Positions 25,788-35,117 of a DNA stretch of 64,000 nt are shown here, in pieces. A model generated the notes under the pieces. The model did not search any database, was not told the DNA's origin, and saw only the letters and a program-made list of their open reading frames with translations. Every line of letters begins with the position of its first letter. Position 1 is the first letter of the stretch. The translations under genes were made by a program, and so were the position numbers. The stretch covers positions 62,001 through 126,000 of the forward strand of contig NZ_PVZF01000014.1 of NCBI RefSeq assembly GCF_003002055.1, in the 5' to 3' direction. This stretch comes from Kineococcus rhizosphaerae. Lineage in GTDB: Bacteria > Actinomycetota > Actinomycetes > Actinomycetales > Kineococcaceae.

Positions 25788-27929
25788 ATGACGGCCACCA
25801 CGCCCCTCCCCGCTGTGAACCCGGTCGAGGAGACCGTCGAACTGCCCGAGGACCGCTTCGCCGACCGCGAGCTGTCCTGGCTGGCCTTCAACGAGCGCGT
25901 CCTGGAGTTCGCCGAGGACCCCGAGGTCCACCTGCTCGAACGGGCCCGGTTCCTGTCGATCTTCGCGAACAACCTCGACGAGTTCTTCATGGTCCGCGTC
26001 GCCGGGCTCAAGCGCCGCATCGCGACCGGGCTGGCCGTCACCGCCGCCAGCGGCCTGGAACCGCGCGAGGTCCTCGACGCCATCGGCCTGCGCGCCCACG
26101 AGCTGACCGAGCGGCACGCCGCGGCCTTCCTGGAGGGGGTGCGCCCGGCCCTGGCCGAGGCCGGCATCACCATCGTGCGCTGGGACGAGCTGAGCCAGGG
26201 CGAGCAGGTCCGCCTGCACGGCTTCTTCCGCGACCAGGTGTTCCCCGTCCTGACGCCGCTGGCGGTGGACCCGGCCCACCCGTTCCCCTACATCTCGGGC
26301 CTGTCGCTGAACCTGGCCGTCGTCGTGCGCAACCCGACGACGGACAAGGAGCACTTCGCGCGGGTGAAGGTGCCGCCGCTGCTGCCGCGGTTCGTCACGG
26401 TCGAGGCCGACGGGCAGGGCGCGCGGTTCGTCCCCCTCGAGGACGTCATCGCCGTGCACCTGGACCAGCTGTTCCCGGGCATGGAGGTCGTGCAGCACCA
26501 CACGTTCCGCGTGACGCGCAACGAGGACCTCGAGGTCGAGGAGGACGACGCCGAGAACCTCCTGCAGGCCCTGGAGAAGGAGCTGCTGCGCCGCCGGTTC
26601 GGCCCGGCCGTCCGCCTCGAGGTCGCCTCCGACATCGCCCCCGAGGTCCGCGAGCTGCTCGTGCGCGAGCTCGGCGTGCACGAGAAGGAGGTCTACGAGC
26701 TGCCCGAGCCGCTGGACCTGCGCGGGCTGGGCGACATCGCCGACCTGGACCGCCCGGAGCTGAAGTTCCCGAAGTTCGTGGCCCGCACCCACCGCGACCT
26801 CACCGACGGCGCCGAGACGGCCAAGCCGTCGGACGTGTTCGCCGCCATCCGCAACCGCGACGTGCTGCTGCACCACCCCTACGACTCCTTCTCCACGAGC
26901 GTGCAGGCGTTCCTGGAGCAGGCCGCGGCGGACCCGAAGGTCCTGGCCATCAAGCAGACGCTGTACCGCACCTCGGGCGACTCCCCCATCGTCGACGCCC
27001 TCATCGACGCCGCCGAGGCCGGCAAGCAGGTCCTGGCCCTGGTCGAGATCAAGGCGCGCTTCGACGAGCAGGCCAACATCACGTGGGCCCGCAAGCTGGA
27101 GCAGGCCGGCGTGCACGTCGTGTACGGCCTGGTGGGCCTGAAGACGCACGCCAAGCTGAGCCTGGTGGTGCGCCAGGAGTCCGGCGGCCTGCGCCGCTAC
27201 TGCCACGTCGGCACCGGCAACTACAACCCCAAGACGGCCCGGCTGTACGAGGACATGGGTCTGCTCACCGACGACCCGCAGGTCGGCGAGGACCTGACGC
27301 GGCTGTTCAACCAGCTGTCCGGGTACGCCCCGAAGACCGCGTACAAGCGGCTGCTGGTGGCGCCGCGCTCGCTGCGCACGGGGCTGATCGACCGCATCGA
27401 CCGCGAGATCGACAACGCCAGGCAGGGCCTGCCCGCCGGGGTGCGCATCAAGGTGAACTCGATCGTGGACGAGGCCGTCATCGACGCCCTGTACCGCGCC
27501 TCGAACGCGGGGGTGCCCGTCGACGTCGTCGTGCGCGGCATCTGCGCCCTGCGGCCGGGCGTGCCCGGGCTGAGCGAGAACATCCGCGTCCGCAGCATCC
27601 TGGGCCGCTTCCTGGAGCACAGCCGGTTGTTCTGGTTCGCCGCCGGCGGGGACCCGGTGGTCATGATCGGCAGCGCCGACATGATGCACCGCAACCTCGA
27701 CCGTCGCGTCGAGGCCGTGGTCCGGCTGACCGACCCCCGGCACGTGCGGGAGGTCTCGGCCCTGCTGGACGACTGCATGGCCGACACGACGAGCTCGTTC
27801 CACCTCGACGCCGGGGGGAACTGGACGCGCCACCACCTCGACGCGGACGGCAAGCCGCTGCGGGACCTGCAGGAGCACATCATCGCGACGCGACCCGGCC
27901 GTCGTCCCACCGCCCGCCGCCGCCGTTGA
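25788..27929 (+). CDS. ppk: Polyphosphate kinase 1
   Basis: PPK1 makes long-chain polyphosphate from ATP through a phospho-histidine intermediate. The 713-residue enzyme has the N-terminal [19 protein letters not shown], the phospho-acceptor H473 in [19 protein letters not shown], and the second conserved His, H611, in LEHSRLFWF. Length and domains are complete (N, H, C1, C2). A PHO-box-like repeat upstream suggests induction in phosphate starvation. The stop overlaps a possible TTG start of the mutT1-like gene, so the two are coupled or nearly so. Confidence 0.97.
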   Translation: MTATTPLPAVNPVEETVELPEDRFADRELSWLAFNERVLEFAEDPEVHLLERARFLSIFANNLDEFFMVRVAGLKRRIATGLAVTAASGLEPREVLDAIGLRAHELTERHAAAFLEGVRPALAEAGITIVRWDELSQGEQVRLHGFFRDQVFPVLTPLAVDPAHPFPYISGLSLNLAVVVRNPTTDKEHFARVKVPPLLPRFVTVEADGQGARFVPLEDVIAVHLDQLFPGMEVVQHHTFRVTRNEDLEVEEDDAENLLQALEKELLRRRFGPAVRLEVASDIAPEVRELLVRELGVHEKEVYELPEPLDLRGLGDIADLDRPELKFPKFVARTHRDLTDGAETAKPSDVFAAIRNRDVLLHHPYDSFSTSVQAFLEQAAADPKVLAIKQTLYRTSGDSPIVDALIDAAEAGKQVLALVEIKARFDEQANITWARKLEQAGVHVVYGLVGLKTHAKLSLVVRQESGGLRRYCHVGTGNYNPKTARLYEDMGLLTDDPQVGEDLTRLFNQLSGYAPKTAYKRLLVAPRSLRTGLIDRIDREIDNARQGLPAGVRIKVNSIVDEAVIDALYRASNAGVPVDVVVRGICALRPGVPGLSENIRVRSILGRFLEHSRLFWFAAGGDPVVMIGSADMMHRNLDRRVEAVVRLTDPRHVREVSALLDDCMADTTSSFHLDAGGNWTRHHLDADGKPLRDLQEHIIATRPGRRPTARRRR

Positions 27930-27937
27930 GCCGGCGG

Positions 27938-28882
27938 GTGGACGTCGAGGCCGCCGGCTGCGTCGTCGTCCGGGCCGGGGAGCAGGGGCCGGAGGTGCTG
28001 CTCGTCCACCGGCCCACCACGGCCACCCGCACCGCGGACTGGTCGTGGCCCAAGGGCAAGCTCGACCGCCTCGACGACGGGTGGGAGCACCCCGCGGTCG
28101 CGGCCGTGCGCGAGACGGCCGAGGAGACGGGGGTCCGGGTCCACCTGGGCGTCCCGCTGCCCGAGCAGCGCTACGAGATCGCCGGCGGGCTGCGCAAGCG
28201 CGTGCGGTACTGGCTCGCGCACCCGGCGGGGCCGGCCGACCCGGAGGTCTTCGAACCCGCGGACCCGGGCGAGATCACCGGGACGGGCTGGTTCACCCTC
28301 GACGCGGCCCGGGACCGGCTGAGCTACCCGGCCGACGTGCAGACCCTGGACGCGGCCCTGCCCGGCGGCGAGCTGCCCATCCCCACCTGGCCGCTGGTGG
28401 TGCTGCGGCACGCGCGGGCGGTGAAGCGCTCGGACTGGTCCGGGGGCGAGGCGGTGCGCCCGCTGCTGGAGGCCGGTCACGCCCAGTCGCGCGACCTCGC
28501 CCCCCTGCTCGGGTGCTTCGACGTGCGCGCCCTCGTGACCTCGCCGTGGGCACGCTGCGTGCAGACCGTGCTGCCGGCGGCCGAGCTCACCGGGTTGCCC
28601 GTCGAGGAGGAACCGGCCCTGACCGAGGACGCGTTCCGGGCCGACGCCGACGCCGCGACGGACGTCGTGCGGGCTCTGCTGGACGCGGGCCGGGCCGTGG
28701 TCGTGTGCTCGCACGGCCCGGTCCTGCCTGCGCTGCAGGCGGTCCTGGCCGAGCGCTCGGACCGTGCGGGCGTGCGGCGCAGGGTGGGCGCCAAGCTCGA
28801 CAAGGCGGCGCTCGTCGTGGGGCACGTCACCGGTTCCGGGGCAGGGGCCCGGCTCGTCGCCGTCGAGCGCCACAGCTTCTGA
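27938..28882 (+). CDS. mutT1: Nudix hydrolase/histidine phosphatase fusion (MutT1-like)
   Basis: Two-domain proteins of this kind in mycobacteria clean oxidised nucleotides (8-oxo-dGTP, diadenosine polyphosphates). Residues 1-145 form a Nudix domain with WSWPKGKLD and the box REtAEETGV. Residues 150-314 form a histidine-phosphatase domain starting LRHARAVKRSDW, with VTSPWARCVQT and the second His in CSHGPVLPAL. GTG 27938 is chosen; TTG 27926, overlapping the ppk stop, is an alternative that adds four residues. A phosphatase that can release phosphate fits the ppk-pst neighbourhood. Confidence 0.9.
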   Translation: MDVEAAGCVVVRAGEQGPEVLLVHRPTTATRTADWSWPKGKLDRLDDGWEHPAVAAVRETAEETGVRVHLGVPLPEQRYEIAGGLRKRVRYWLAHPAGPADPEVFEPADPGEITGTGWFTLDAARDRLSYPADVQTLDAALPGGELPIPTWPLVVLRHARAVKRSDWSGGEAVRPLLEAGHAQSRDLAPLLGCFDVRALVTSPWARCVQTVLPAAELTGLPVEEEPALTEDAFRADADAATDVVRALLDAGRAVVVCSHGPVLPALQAVLAERSDRAGVRRRVGAKLDKAALVVGHVTGSGAGARLVAVERHSF

Positions 28883-28940
28883 CCCCGCCCCGCGTCCTGA
28901 CCTGACCCGGGCGGGGAAAGTCGTCACTCAGCGTCACCCC

Positions 28941-29021
28941 GTTCACCCGTTCACCTGGTCGTCACGGCCCGTCCCGTGATCGGTCGACGATCGGCCCCGC
29001 CGGGTTCACCCCTCGTTCACC
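28941..29021 (+). promoter_or_regulatory. PHO-box cluster upstream of pstS
   Basis: GTTCACC occurs at 29004 and 29015, exactly 11 bp apart, just upstream of the expected -35 of the pstS promoter (-10 TACCGT at 29053-29058). Two more copies at 28941 and 28949, with related GTCAC words around them, lie further upstream. This is the densest set of such repeats in the window. Confidence 0.7.
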
Positions 29022-29052
29022 CGCGACGAGCAACCCCGTCACCTCGCCCTCC

Positions 29053-29058
29053 TACCGT
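29053..29058 (+). promoter_or_regulatory. -10 box of pstS
   Basis: TACCGT lies about 76 bases before GTG 29135 and just downstream of the 29004/29015 repeat. A leader of about 70 bases with AAAGGG as ribosome site would follow. Confidence 0.45.
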
Positions 29059-29134
29059 CCACATCGACCGGAGCGTTGCGCCCGGTCGCCGCTGTGGCCG
29101 GTGCTCCGGCCGACGATCCTCGAAAGGGACCGAA

Positions 29135-30253
29135 GTGACGTTCTGGAAGTCCACCCGCCTGTTCGGCATCGCCGCGGTCGGTGTCCTCGCCCTCGCCGGC
29201 TGCGGCTCCGACGACAACACGACCACCGGCTCGGGCAGCGGCGGTTCCTCGTCGGCCTCGGCCTCGACGTCGGCCATCGACTGCAAGACCGGCACCCTGA
29301 ACGGCGAGGGTTCCAGCGCGCAGAAGAACGCCATCGACCAGGTGATCCAGCAGGGTTACCAGGCCCAGTGCAGCGGCGCGACCATCAACTACAACGCGAC
29401 GGGCTCCGGCTCGGGCCGCAAGCAGTTCACCTCCGGCCAGGCCGACTGGGCCGGCTCCGACGCCGCCCTCAAGCCCGAGGAGCAGGCCGCCGCGAAGGCC
29501 CGCTGCCAGGGCAACGACGCGTGGGACCTGCCGATGGTCGCCGGCCCCATCGCCATCGCCTACAACGTCGACGGCGTCAAGGACCTCGTGCTCAACGGCG
29601 AGGTCGCCGCGAAGATCTTCTCCGGTCAGATCACCACGTGGGACGACGCAGCCATCAAGGCGCTGAACCCGGACGCGAAGCTGCCGAGCACCGCCATCAG
29701 CGTGTTCTTCCGCACCGGCACCTCCGGCACCACCGAGAACTTCACCAAGTACCTGCACGCCACGGCCCCCGACGCCTGGACCGCCGAGGGCAACCAGGAG
29801 TGGGCCGGCAAGGGCGAGGGCCGCGAGGGCTCCGCCGGTGTCGCGCAAGCGGTCGCCGGCGCGTCCGGGTCGATCACCTACGTCGAGTGGTCCTACGCCC
29901 AGGACAACAAGCTGTCCGTCGCGCAGATCGACAACGGCTCCGGGGCCGTCGAGCTGACCGGCGAGTCCGCCGGCAAGACCGTCGCCACCGCCACCCAGGT
30001 CGGCACCGGCAACGACCTCTCCCTGAAGATCGACTACGCGACCAAGGAGGCCGGGGCCTACCCGATCGTCCTGGTCACCTACGAGATCGTCTGCTCCAAG
30101 GGCCTGGACGCCGAGAAGACCGCCCTGCTGAAGTCCTTCCTCACCTACTACGCCGAGGACGACACTCAGAAGGGTCTGGCCGACATCGGGTACGCCCCGC
30201 TGCCCGCCGAGGTCTCCGAGAAGGTGCGCACCGCCATCGCGGCGATCGCCTGA
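29135..30253 (+). CDS. pstS: Phosphate ABC transporter substrate-binding lipoprotein
   Basis: PstS captures phosphate outside the membrane for the Pst importer. The 372-residue precursor has a lipoprotein signal with lipobox LAGC (Cys23) and a Gly/Ser-rich linker to about 48. The mature domain shows the phosphate loops LNGEGSSAQKN, NATGSGSGRKQF, WAGSDAAL, and the PstS-typical FRTGTSGTTENF. GTG 29135 follows AAAGGG. It is first in the pstSCAB operon and is followed by a strong hairpin, so it can be made in excess over the membrane parts. Confidence 0.96.
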   Translation: MTFWKSTRLFGIAAVGVLALAGCGSDDNTTTGSGSGGSSSASASTSAIDCKTGTLNGEGSSAQKNAIDQVIQQGYQAQCSGATINYNATGSGSGRKQFTSGQADWAGSDAALKPEEQAAAKARCQGNDAWDLPMVAGPIAIAYNVDGVKDLVLNGEVAAKIFSGQITTWDDAAIKALNPDAKLPSTAISVFFRTGTSGTTENFTKYLHATAPDAWTAEGNQEWAGKGEGREGSAGVAQAVAGASGSITYVEWSYAQDNKLSVAQIDNGSGAVELTGESAGKTVATATQVGTGNDLSLKIDYATKEAGAYPIVLVTYEIVCSKGLDAEKTALLKSFLTYYAEDDTQKGLADIGYAPLPAEVSEKVRTAIAAIA

Positions 30254-30266
30254 CGCACGCCACTGG

Positions 30267-30296
30267 GGGCGGGCACCGGACGTCCGGTGCCCGCCC
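30267..30296 (+). terminator. Intra-operon hairpin between pstS and pstC
   Basis: A perfect 15-bp self-complementary sequence, GGGCGGGCACCGGAC with its complement, directly follows the pstS stop. It likely ends or stabilises most pstS mRNA while some transcription continues into pstCAB. Confidence 0.7.
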
Positions 30297-30341
30297 TCCG
30301 TCCGTCCCCCAGCACACCCCCCAGCACAGTCCAGGAGCACG

Positions 30342-31328
30342 ATGTCTTCGATCACCGGCCGCTCGGCCGTCGAGCAGGGCCCCGGCCCCTCGGGCGACAA
30401 GGCCCGGGGCACGCGCCGGCTCGGTGACGCACTCTTCGGCGGGGGTGCCGGTCTCGCCGGTGTCGTCGTCATCGCCATCGTCGTCTTCACGGGGGTCTTC
30501 CTCGCGCTCAGCGCGGTGCCGTCCGTGCTCGACGACAAGGTCAACTTCCTCACGTCCACCGAGTGGTCGGCCAACCCCGGCGACCTGCGGTTCGGCATCC
30601 TGCAGATCCTGTGGACGACCGTCTCGATCTCGCTGATCGCCATGGTCATCGCGGTGCCCCTGGGGATCGGGAACGCCCTGTTCCTCACCCAGTACGCGCC
30701 GAAGTGGCTGGCCCGCCCGGCCGCCAGCGTCATCGACCTGCTCGCCGCGATCCCCTCGATCGTCTACGGCCTGTGGGGCATCCAGGTCTTCGCCCCCCAC
30801 CTGACCGGCCTGCAGACGTGGCTGAACGACGTGCTGGGCTGGTTCCCCCTGTTCGGCGGCCCGGTCAGCACCGGGACCGTGTTCATCGCCGGCGTCGTCC
30901 TGGCGGTCATGGTCCTGCCGATCATCACCGCCATGTCGCGCGAGGTGTTCGCGCAGACGCCCGCCGCCCACAAGGAGGGCGCGCTGGCCCTGGGAGCGAC
31001 GAAGTGGGAGATGATCCGCACCTCGGTCCTGCCCTTCGGCCGCGCCGGCGTCATCTCGGCCGCGATGCTCGGCCTGGGCCGCGCCCTCGGTGAGACCATC
31101 GCCATCACGATCATCGTCTCCAGCGTCGCGCCGGGGGCCTCGTTCTTCGCCTCCTGGCTGCAGGGCGGGGAGACGTTCGCGTCGAAGATCGCCAACAACG
31201 CCGCCGAGTTCAACAACCCCGAGTCCACGGGCGCCTACATCGCCGCCGGCCTCGTGCTGTTCGTCCTGACCTTCCTGGTCAACGCCATCGCCCGCGTCAT
31301 CATCAACCGTCGGAAGGCCTTCGCGTGA
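30342..31328 (+). CDS. pstC: Phosphate ABC transporter permease PstC
   Basis: One of two membrane permeases of the Pst importer. The 328-residue protein has a soluble N-terminus to about 35, six membrane helices, and the permease-ATPase contact loop around EGALALGATKWEMIRTSVLP. ATG 30342 is preceded by CCAGGAG. Its end overlaps pstA by 4 bases. Confidence 0.95.
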   Translation: MSSITGRSAVEQGPGPSGDKARGTRRLGDALFGGGAGLAGVVVIAIVVFTGVFLALSAVPSVLDDKVNFLTSTEWSANPGDLRFGILQILWTTVSISLIAMVIAVPLGIGNALFLTQYAPKWLARPAASVIDLLAAIPSIVYGLWGIQVFAPHLTGLQTWLNDVLGWFPLFGGPVSTGTVFIAGVVLAVMVLPIITAMSREVFAQTPAAHKEGALALGATKWEMIRTSVLPFGRAGVISAAMLGLGRALGETIAITIIVSSVAPGASFFASWLQGGETFASKIANNAAEFNNPESTGAYIAAGLVLFVLTFLVNAIARVIINRRKAFA

Positions 31329-32239
31329 GCGCCCTCGACACCACCGTCCCCGACCGCGAACTGCCGGCGGCCCTGGCCGACTCGCGGGGCCAGGGGGGCC
31401 GCAAGGTCCGCAACACGATCGCCACCGTCGCGATGGTGCTGTGCTTCGCCATCGCCGTGATCCCCCTCGTCTGGATCCTCTGGACGGTCATCGACAAGGG
31501 CGCGGGGCTGCTGTTCCACTCGACCTGGTGGCTGAACTCCCAGCGCGGCATCACCCCGCGCATCGTCGGCGGCGGGGCCTACCACGCCATCGTCGGCACG
31601 TTGCTGCAGGCGCTGGCCACCGCGGTCATCGCCGTGCCGCTGGGCATCATGAGCGCCATCCTGCTCGTCGAGTACGGCGCGAGCCGCATCGCCCGCGTCG
31701 TGAGCTTCACCGTCGACATCCTGTCCGGGCTGCCCTCCATCGTCGCCGCCCTGTTCGTGTACGCGCTGTGGGTGACGACGCTGGGCTTCGACCGTTCCGG
31801 GTTCGCCGTCTCGCTGTCCCTGGTCCTGCTGATGGTCCCGGTCGTGGTCCGCTCCACCGAGGAGATGCTCAAGCTCGTCCCGAACGAGCTGCGTGAGGCC
31901 TCCTACGCCCTCGGGGTGCCGAAGTGGAAGACCATCGTGCGGATCGTCCTGCCGACCGCCTTCTCGGGGATCCTCACGGGCGTGCTGCTGGGTCTGGCGC
32001 GCATCATGGGTGAGACCGCTCCGCTGCTGATCCTGGTCGGCTACTCGCAGTCGATCAACACCGACCTGTTCGGCGGCAACATGGCGGCCCTGCCCCTGAT
32101 GATCAACAACGACCGCCAGCAGGCCCTGGAGCCCGCGGTCGAACGCGTCTGGGCCGCCGCCCTCACACTGGTGCTCATCGTGCTGGTGCTCAACATCGCC
32201 GGTCGGGCCATCGCCCGCTTCAGCTCGCTCAAGAAGTAA
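31325..32239 (+). CDS. pstA: Phosphate ABC transporter permease PstA
   Basis: Partner of PstC in the membrane channel. It has 304 residues, six predicted helices, and the EAA-type loop [24 protein letters not shown] 31325 overlaps the pstC stop (GTGA), so the two permeases are made in equal amounts. The pstB gene follows after 14 bases. Confidence 0.95.
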   Translation: MSALDTTVPDRELPAALADSRGQGGRKVRNTIATVAMVLCFAIAVIPLVWILWTVIDKGAGLLFHSTWWLNSQRGITPRIVGGGAYHAIVGTLLQALATAVIAVPLGIMSAILLVEYGASRIARVVSFTVDILSGLPSIVAALFVYALWVTTLGFDRSGFAVSLSLVLLMVPVVVRSTEEMLKLVPNELREASYALGVPKWKTIVRIVLPTAFSGILTGVLLGLARIMGETAPLLILVGYSQSINTDLFGGNMAALPLMINNDRQQALEPAVERVWAAALTLVLIVLVLNIAGRAIARFSSLKK

Positions 32240-32253
32240 GGGAGAACCCGCTC

Positions 32254-33030
32254 GTGGCCAAGCGCATCGACGTCAAGGACCTCAACGTCTACTACGGCAG
32301 CTTCAAGGCCGTCGAAGACGTCTCGATGACCGTGGAACCCCGCTCCGTGACGGCCTTCATCGGCCCCTCCGGCTGCGGCAAGTCCACGTTCCTGCGGACG
32401 CTGAACCGCATGCACGAGGTCATCCCCGGGGGGCGCGTCGAGGGCAGCGTCATGCTCGACGACGACGACCTGTACAGCTCCAAGATGGACCCGGTGAACG
32501 TGCGCCGGACCGTCGGGATGGTGTTCCAGCGGCCGAACCCGTTCCCGACGATGTCGATCTTCGACAACGTCGCCGCCGGCATGCGGCTGAACGGCGTCCG
32601 CAACCGCAAGGTGCTCGCGGAGTCCGTGGAGAAGTCCCTGCGGGGCGCGAACCTGTGGAACGAGGTCAAGGACCGGCTCGACAAGCCCGGCGCCGGCCTG
32701 TCCGGCGGTCAGCAGCAGCGGCTGTGCATCGCCCGCGCCATCGCGGTGGAGCCGCAGGTCCTGCTGATGGACGAGCCGTGCTCGGCGCTGGACCCGATCT
32801 CGACGCTGGCGATCGAGGACCTGATCGGTGAGCTGAAGAGCTCCTTCACGATCGTCATCGTCACCCACAACATGCAGCAGGCCGCGCGCGTCTCGGACAA
32901 GACGGCCTTCTTCAACCTGGCCGCCACGGGCAAGCCCGGCCGTCTGATCGAGATCGACGACACCGCGACGATCTTCTCGAACCCGACGCAGAAGGCGACC
33001 GAGGACTACATCTCGGGCCGCTTCGGCTGA
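32254..33030 (+). CDS. pstB: Phosphate ABC transporter ATP-binding protein PstB
   Basis: PstB powers phosphate import by ATP hydrolysis. The 258-residue protein has Walker [10 protein letters not shown] at 37-45, the PstB-typical [18 protein letters not shown], signature LSGGQ at 149-153, Walker B with D173/E174 (LLMDEP), and a switch His in [11 protein letters not shown] 32254 follows AGGGAG. It is the last gene of the operon. Confidence 0.97.
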   Translation: MAKRIDVKDLNVYYGSFKAVEDVSMTVEPRSVTAFIGPSGCGKSTFLRTLNRMHEVIPGGRVEGSVMLDDDDLYSSKMDPVNVRRTVGMVFQRPNPFPTMSIFDNVAAGMRLNGVRNRKVLAESVEKSLRGANLWNEVKDRLDKPGAGLSGGQQQRLCIARAIAVEPQVLLMDEPCSALDPISTLAIEDLIGELKSSFTIVIVTHNMQQAARVSDKTAFFNLAATGKPGRLIEIDDTATIFSNPTQKATEDYISGRFG

Positions 33031-33054
33031 GCCGCCCGCACCGCCCGACCCGAG

Positions 33055-33090
33055 CCCTGCCTCCCCCGCCCCGCGCGGAGGGAGGCGGGG
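33055..33090. terminator. Terminator between pstB and pit
   Basis: CCCTGCCTCCC pairs with GGGAGGCGGGG (one G-T pair) across a 14-base loop, between the convergent stops at 33030 and 33124. Confidence 0.7.
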
Positions 33091-33123
33091 CTCCGCGCGT
33101 TCCCCGGTGGGACGCCGGCGCGG

Positions 33124-34116
33124 TCAGAGGAACGAGCGCAGCCCGAGGCACACGAGCGCCCCCAGGACGGCCGCGGCGGGCATCGTGAGCACCCAGGCGA
33201 CGAGCATCGAGCGCACCACCCGCCAGCGGACCGCCGAGCGGCGCTTGGTGGCGGCGGCGCCCATGACGGCCGAGGCCATCACCTGGGTGGTCGAGACGGG
33301 TGCGTTGAACGCCAGCGCCGCCACGTACAGCACCACGGACGCCACGGTCTCGGCGACGAAGCCGCGGGCCGGGTCGACCTGGGCGACGCGCCGGCCCAGG
33401 GTGCGGATGATGCGCCAGCCCCCGCAGTAGGTGCCCGCGCTGATCGCCAGCGCCGCCAGCAGCGTGACCCACCAGGGGATGTCGCGGCCGGTCTGCAGGC
33501 CGCCGGCGACCAGCGCGAGGACGATGACCCCCATCGTCTTCTGGGCGTCCTGCAGGCCGTGGCCGAGCGCCACGGCGGCCGCGGAGACGGTCTGCAGCAT
33601 CCGGAAGCGCCGGTTCGTCGGGCCGGGCGCCTTGTCCCGGACCCCGTGCAGGACGGCGGCCGTGGCGAGGTAGCCGAGGGCGGCCCCCGTCAGCGGGGAC
33701 ACGACCATGGGCACGACGACGGCCACGAGGACGACGTCCCAGTGCAGCCTGGCCCCGGCGGCCAGGCCCGCCCCGGCCAGACCGCCCAGCAGGGCGCCGG
33801 TGCTGGAGGAGGGCAGCCCGAAGCGCCACGTGGTGAGGTTCCAGCCGATGGCACCGATCAGCGCCGCGAGCACGACGAGCAGACCCGCGTGGCCCAGCCC
33901 CACGTCGACGATGCCGAACCCGATGACCGTGGCCACCCCCGTGCCGAGGAAGGCGCCGAGCAGGTTGCAGACCGCGGCCATGCTCAGCGCGATGCGCGGG
34001 GTCAGGGCGCGGGTGAAGACGGAGGTGGCGATGGCGTTGGCGGCGTCGTGGAAGCCGTTGGTGAAGTCGAACGCGAGGGCGACCGCGATGACGACGAGGA
34101 CCAGCAGGAGCTCCAC
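33124..34116 (-). CDS. pit: Inorganic phosphate transporter, Pit family
   Basis: Pit is the low-affinity, proton-coupled phosphate (metal-phosphate) transporter. The 330-residue membrane protein carries both inverted PHO4 repeats: DFTNGFHDAANAIATSVFTRAL near the N-terminus and FNAPVSTTQVMASAVMGAA in the second half, plus WRFGLPSSSTGALLGG. GTG 34116 is chosen, 5 bases after the DUF47 stop; a CTG overlapping that stop is possible. The gene is co-transcribed with the DUF47 protein, its usual partner. Confidence 0.93.
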   Translation of the reverse strand: MELLLVLVVIAVALAFDFTNGFHDAANAIATSVFTRALTPRIALSMAAVCNLLGAFLGTGVATVIGFGIVDVGLGHAGLLVVLAALIGAIGWNLTTWRFGLPSSSTGALLGGLAGAGLAAGARLHWDVVLVAVVVPMVVSPLTGAALGYLATAAVLHGVRDKAPGPTNRRFRMLQTVSAAAVALGHGLQDAQKTMGVIVLALVAGGLQTGRDIPWWVTLLAALAISAGTYCGGWRIIRTLGRRVAQVDPARGFVAETVASVVLYVAALAFNAPVSTTQVMASAVMGAAATKRRSAVRWRVVRSMLVAWVLTMPAAAVLGALVCLGLRSFL

Positions 34117-34121
34117 CGGCG

Positions 34122-34742
34122 TCAGGACCCCTTGACCGCGATGGTCTCCACGGTCTGGGCCACCAGCTCGAAGGCGTCCGCGGCGGCTTCGAGGGTGTCG
34201 ACGATCTCCTTGTGCTTGATGATCTCGACGGCGTCGTACCCGCCGGCGAAGATCTCGGCGAGCAGCCGCAGGTGGATCTGGTCGGCCTGGTTCTCCAGGC
34301 GGTTGACCTCGACCCAGTAGTCCGACAGCGCGGCGGGGGAACGCAGCCGCGGCATCGCCTCGGAGGTCAGCTCGGCCTGCCGGGACAGGACCTGGACGAG
34401 TTCGCCGACGGCGTCGGGCAGTGCCCCGACCCGGTAGACGACCATGCGGTCGAGGGCCTTCTGCATGAGGTCGAGGCAGTCGTCCAGGCGTGCGCCGAGC
34501 TGGTAGACGTCCTCGCGGTCGAACGGGGTGAGGTAGGAGGAGTTCACCTTGCGCACGAGGGCGTGGGACGACTCGTCGCCGCGGTGCTCGACCTCCTCCA
34601 TGGCGTCGGACAGCTCGGACCGCCGGACGGGGTCGCTGCCGATGGCCTCGGTGAGGATCCTGCACGCCTCGACGAGGATGGCACCGGTGGCGGCGAAGAG
34701 CTCGAAGAAGCCGTCGTCCTGGGGTCTCAGTCGGAAACGCAC
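34122..34742 (-). CDS. DUF47-family PhoU-like protein (Pit accessory)
   Basis: A soluble, all-helical protein of 206 residues, related to PhoU, that accompanies Pit transporters and probably regulates them. Typical DUF47 features are FFELFAATGAILVEA, EEVEHRGDESSHALVRKVNSS, TPFDREDVYQLGARLDD, and the C-terminal EIIKHKEIVDTLE. GTG 34742 has GGAG at proper spacing and removes a poorly conserved 28-residue extension in the open frame. The pair pit plus DUF47 converges on pstSCAB. Confidence 0.9.
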   Translation of the reverse strand: MRFRLRPQDDGFFELFAATGAILVEACRILTEAIGSDPVRRSELSDAMEEVEHRGDESSHALVRKVNSSYLTPFDREDVYQLGARLDDCLDLMQKALDRMVVYRVGALPDAVGELVQVLSRQAELTSEAMPRLRSPAALSDYWVEVNRLENQADQIHLRLLAEIFAGGYDAVEIIKHKEIVDTLEAAADAFELVAQTVETIAVKGS

Positions 34743-34846
34743 GCTTGCTCCGCGGGGATCGGTCCTCGGGTCGAGACTGTCGACCCGGGCAGCGACTCTA
34801 GGGCGTCGCCGCAGGCGGGCCGACACCCACCCGGCCGGCTCGGCGC

Positions 34847-35050
34847 TCAGGCGCCGTCGACGCCCAGGACCCGGTCGAGCTCGACCTCGGGCAGGGGGCC
34901 CTCGCTCTCGGAGGCCGCGACCACGACGTCGGTGTAGAGCTCGATCTCCTCCGCGAGGTCGGTGTCGGCCAGGGGCGCGACGGAGCGTGCCCCGGGCAGG
35001 ACCGGGCGGCCCCGGTCGGCGGCGGAGTCCGGATCGGGCGAGTGCGTCAT
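34847..35050 (-). CDS. Small acidic hypothetical protein, 66 residues
   Basis: ATG 35050 gives a 66-residue acidic protein with a Pro/Ser-rich start and a helical C-terminal half (DLAEEIELYTDVVVAASES; VELDRVLGV). It has the look of short proteins conserved across actinobacteria with no known role. A TACGGT box lies 9 bases before the ATG. It is on the same strand as the DUF47-pit pair, 104 bases upstream. Confidence 0.6.
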   Translation of the reverse strand: MTHSPDPDSAADRGRPVLPGARSVAPLADTDLAEEIELYTDVVVAASESEGPLPEVELDRVLGVDGA

Positions 35051-35117
35051 GGTGCCCCCACCGTACGCCGGGGCGGGGAGCGCCGGGGGTGGATCGGCCC
35101 GCGTCACCCCTGTGGAG

